A DNA stretch of 6,496 nt from JBAROU01 sp049642385. Lineage in GTDB: Bacteria > Chloroflexota > Dehalococcoidia > DSTF01 > RBG-16-68-14. The notes under the pieces were generated by a model that worked only from the letters and a program-made list of their open reading frames with translations, made no database searches and was not told where the DNA came from. Shown piece after piece: positions 5,867 to 6,496 of this stretch. The position numbers and the translations under genes are program-made. How positions within the stretch are numbered: position 1 is the stretch's first letter; every line of letters begins with the position of its first letter. Where the stretch lies: assembly GCA_049642385.1 (NCBI GenBank), contig JBAROU010000125.1:1-6496 (forward strand), given 5' to 3'.

Positions 5867-6496
5867 CTAGGCTGGCCTCCCAACGGCCTGAGGCGTGGAC
5901 GTGGCGCGCCACTTCACATCAGGCATGATCGTCTCGCGGCGCGCCCGGTGCGCGTAGTCCTTCGCCTTCACCATAAGCGAGCTGATCAGCGTCTCGGAGA
6001 GGTAGTGCGGCTGCAAGCCCATCTCGAGCAGCTTCTGGTGCTTCGCGTTGTAGTAGTGCACTTCTTCTTCGACGCGCGGGTTCTCTAGATGTTCGATCAC
6101 CGACTCCATGCCCAGCTCCCTGCCAGCCTGTTGCACGCGCTCCGCGAGCTCCAGGACGGTGAATTGCTCCGTGAACTGGTTGAACACACGGAACTCGCCC
6201 GGTGCCGGCCGGTTCATCGTCGCGATCTCAACGCAAGCGAGCGTGTCGCGGATGTCGAGGAAGCCGCGCGTCTGGCCGCCCTTGCCGTACACCGTGAGCG
6301 GCAGGCCGAGCGCCGCCTGAATGCAGTAACGGTTGAGCGCGGTGCCCCAGACGCCGTCGTAATCGAAGCGCGTTGCCAGACGCTCGTCTATGTTTGTCTC
6401 GTCCGTTTCGACGCCATAGACAATGCCCTGGTTGAGATCGGTGGAGCGCAGGCCCCAGATTTTGCAGGCGAACATGATGTTGTGGCTGTCGTGCAC
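5867..6496 (-). CDS. sqdB: UDP-sulfoquinovose synthase SqdB/SQD1, C-terminal part (cut by window edge)
   Basis: C-terminal 209 residues of UDP-sulfoquinovose synthase, which converts UDP-glucose and sulfite to UDP-sulfoquinovose, the sulfonated sugar donor for sulfolipid and some glycans. The segment follows plant SQD1 and cyanobacterial SqdB nearly block for block as I recall them: HDSHN (2-6), TDLNQGIVYGV (19-29), YDGVWGTALNR (46-56), YGKGGQTRGFLDIRDT (70-85), EFRVFNQFTEQF (101-112), HYYNAKHQKLLEMGLQPHYL (147-166), and the near-terminal IMPDVKW (190-196). The gene is incomplete at its 5' end: the GTG at the edge (6496-6494) is an internal valine codon. The Rossmann Gly motif and the catalytic Tyr-x-x-x-Lys, which in SQD1 ends just before this valine, lie outside the window. 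The family is about 390-400 aa, so roughly half is missing. It is the furthest-upstream gene seen of the leftward cluster and ends 2 nt before the proposed epimerase start. Confidence 0.94.
   Translation of the reverse strand: MHDSHNIMFACKIWGLRSTDLNQGIVYGVETDETNIDERLATRFDYDGVWGTALNRYCIQAALGLPLTVYGKGGQTRGFLDIRDTLACVEIATMNRPAPGEFRVFNQFTEQFTVLELAERVQQAGRELGMESVIEHLENPRVEEEVHYYNAKHQKLLEMGLQPHYLSETLISSLMVKAKDYAHRARRETIMPDVKWRATSTPQAVGRPA
5876..5881 (-). promoter_or_regulatory. probable ribosome binding site of the epimerase gene
   Basis: GGGAGG on the minus strand lies inside the end of sqdB, 11 nt before a TTG at 5864-5862. The spacing is slightly long. This site favours the short TTG-started protein over the GTG start at 5912. 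Confidence 0.45.

Noticed and set aside
4935..5870. A 311-codon open frame on the + strand opposite the epimerase gene
   Set aside because: It mirrors the epimerase in antisense, its translation is rich in Arg, Ala, Asp and Val without recognisable motifs, and long antisense frames are expected in high-GC coding DNA. The minus-strand gene has clear catalytic motifs.
6494..6496. GTG at the window edge as a true start for a 209-aa protein
   Set aside because: Homology to SQD1/SqdB runs straight through this codon as an internal valine of the VHDSHN segment, and half the enzyme including its NAD site would be missing. The gene is cut by the window, not truncated biologically.

Overview
This is a dense, GC-rich bacterial window with five protein genes and almost no non-coding DNA. 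The left 43 % is one rightward gene for a complete DNA ligase D (LigD), the multidomain end-joining enzyme. The rest is a leftward cluster of four sugar-nucleotide and glycosyltransferase genes. The two units converge tail to tail with 3 nt between their stop codons. No RNA gene, mobile element, CRISPR array or phage gene is visible, and no gene-free stretch approaches 300 bases.

Organism: the high G+C at third codon positions, GTG and probable TTG starts, a LigD with a distinctive polymerase-domain sequence around its catalytic DLDP, and a DUF2304-type membrane segment fused to a family-2 glycosyltransferase all point to a high-GC bacterium. My impression is Chloroflexota or a relative. That rests on remembered similarity, not on a search, and confidence is low to moderate.

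Layout: (1) bases 1-35 hold a ligD leader with a perfect 16-nt palindrome, an overlapping alternative hairpin and a GGAG ribosome binding site. (2) 36-2828 (+) is ligD in the order phosphoesterase, ligase, polymerase. (3) 2832-3842 (-) is a WbbL-like GT2 glycosyltransferase. (4) 3874-4914 (-) is a DUF2304-GT2 fusion resembling polyprenyl-phosphate sugar transferases. (5) 4911-5864 (-), or to 5912 with an upstream GTG, is an extended-SDR NAD-dependent sugar-nucleotide epimerase/dehydratase. (6) 5867-6496 (-) is the C-terminal half of UDP-sulfoquinovose synthase (SqdB/SQD1), cut by the window edge.

How the genes work together: transcription of the leftward cluster runs sqdB, epimerase, DUF2304-GT2, GT2. 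Spacing is very tight (2 nt, a 4-nt GTGA overlap, then 31 nt), so a single translationally coupled operon is likely. SqdB makes UDP-sulfoquinovose from UDP-glucose and sulfite. The epimerase would supply a second nucleotide sugar, and the two membrane-associated transferases would move sugars onto a lipid carrier or growing glycan. Neither transferase is the GT4-type sulfolipid synthase (SqdX), so the cluster may make a sulfoquinovose-bearing glycan rather than only the sulfolipid SQDG. This is the most interesting inference in the window. LigD appears functionally unrelated to the cluster; its usual partner Ku is not in the window.
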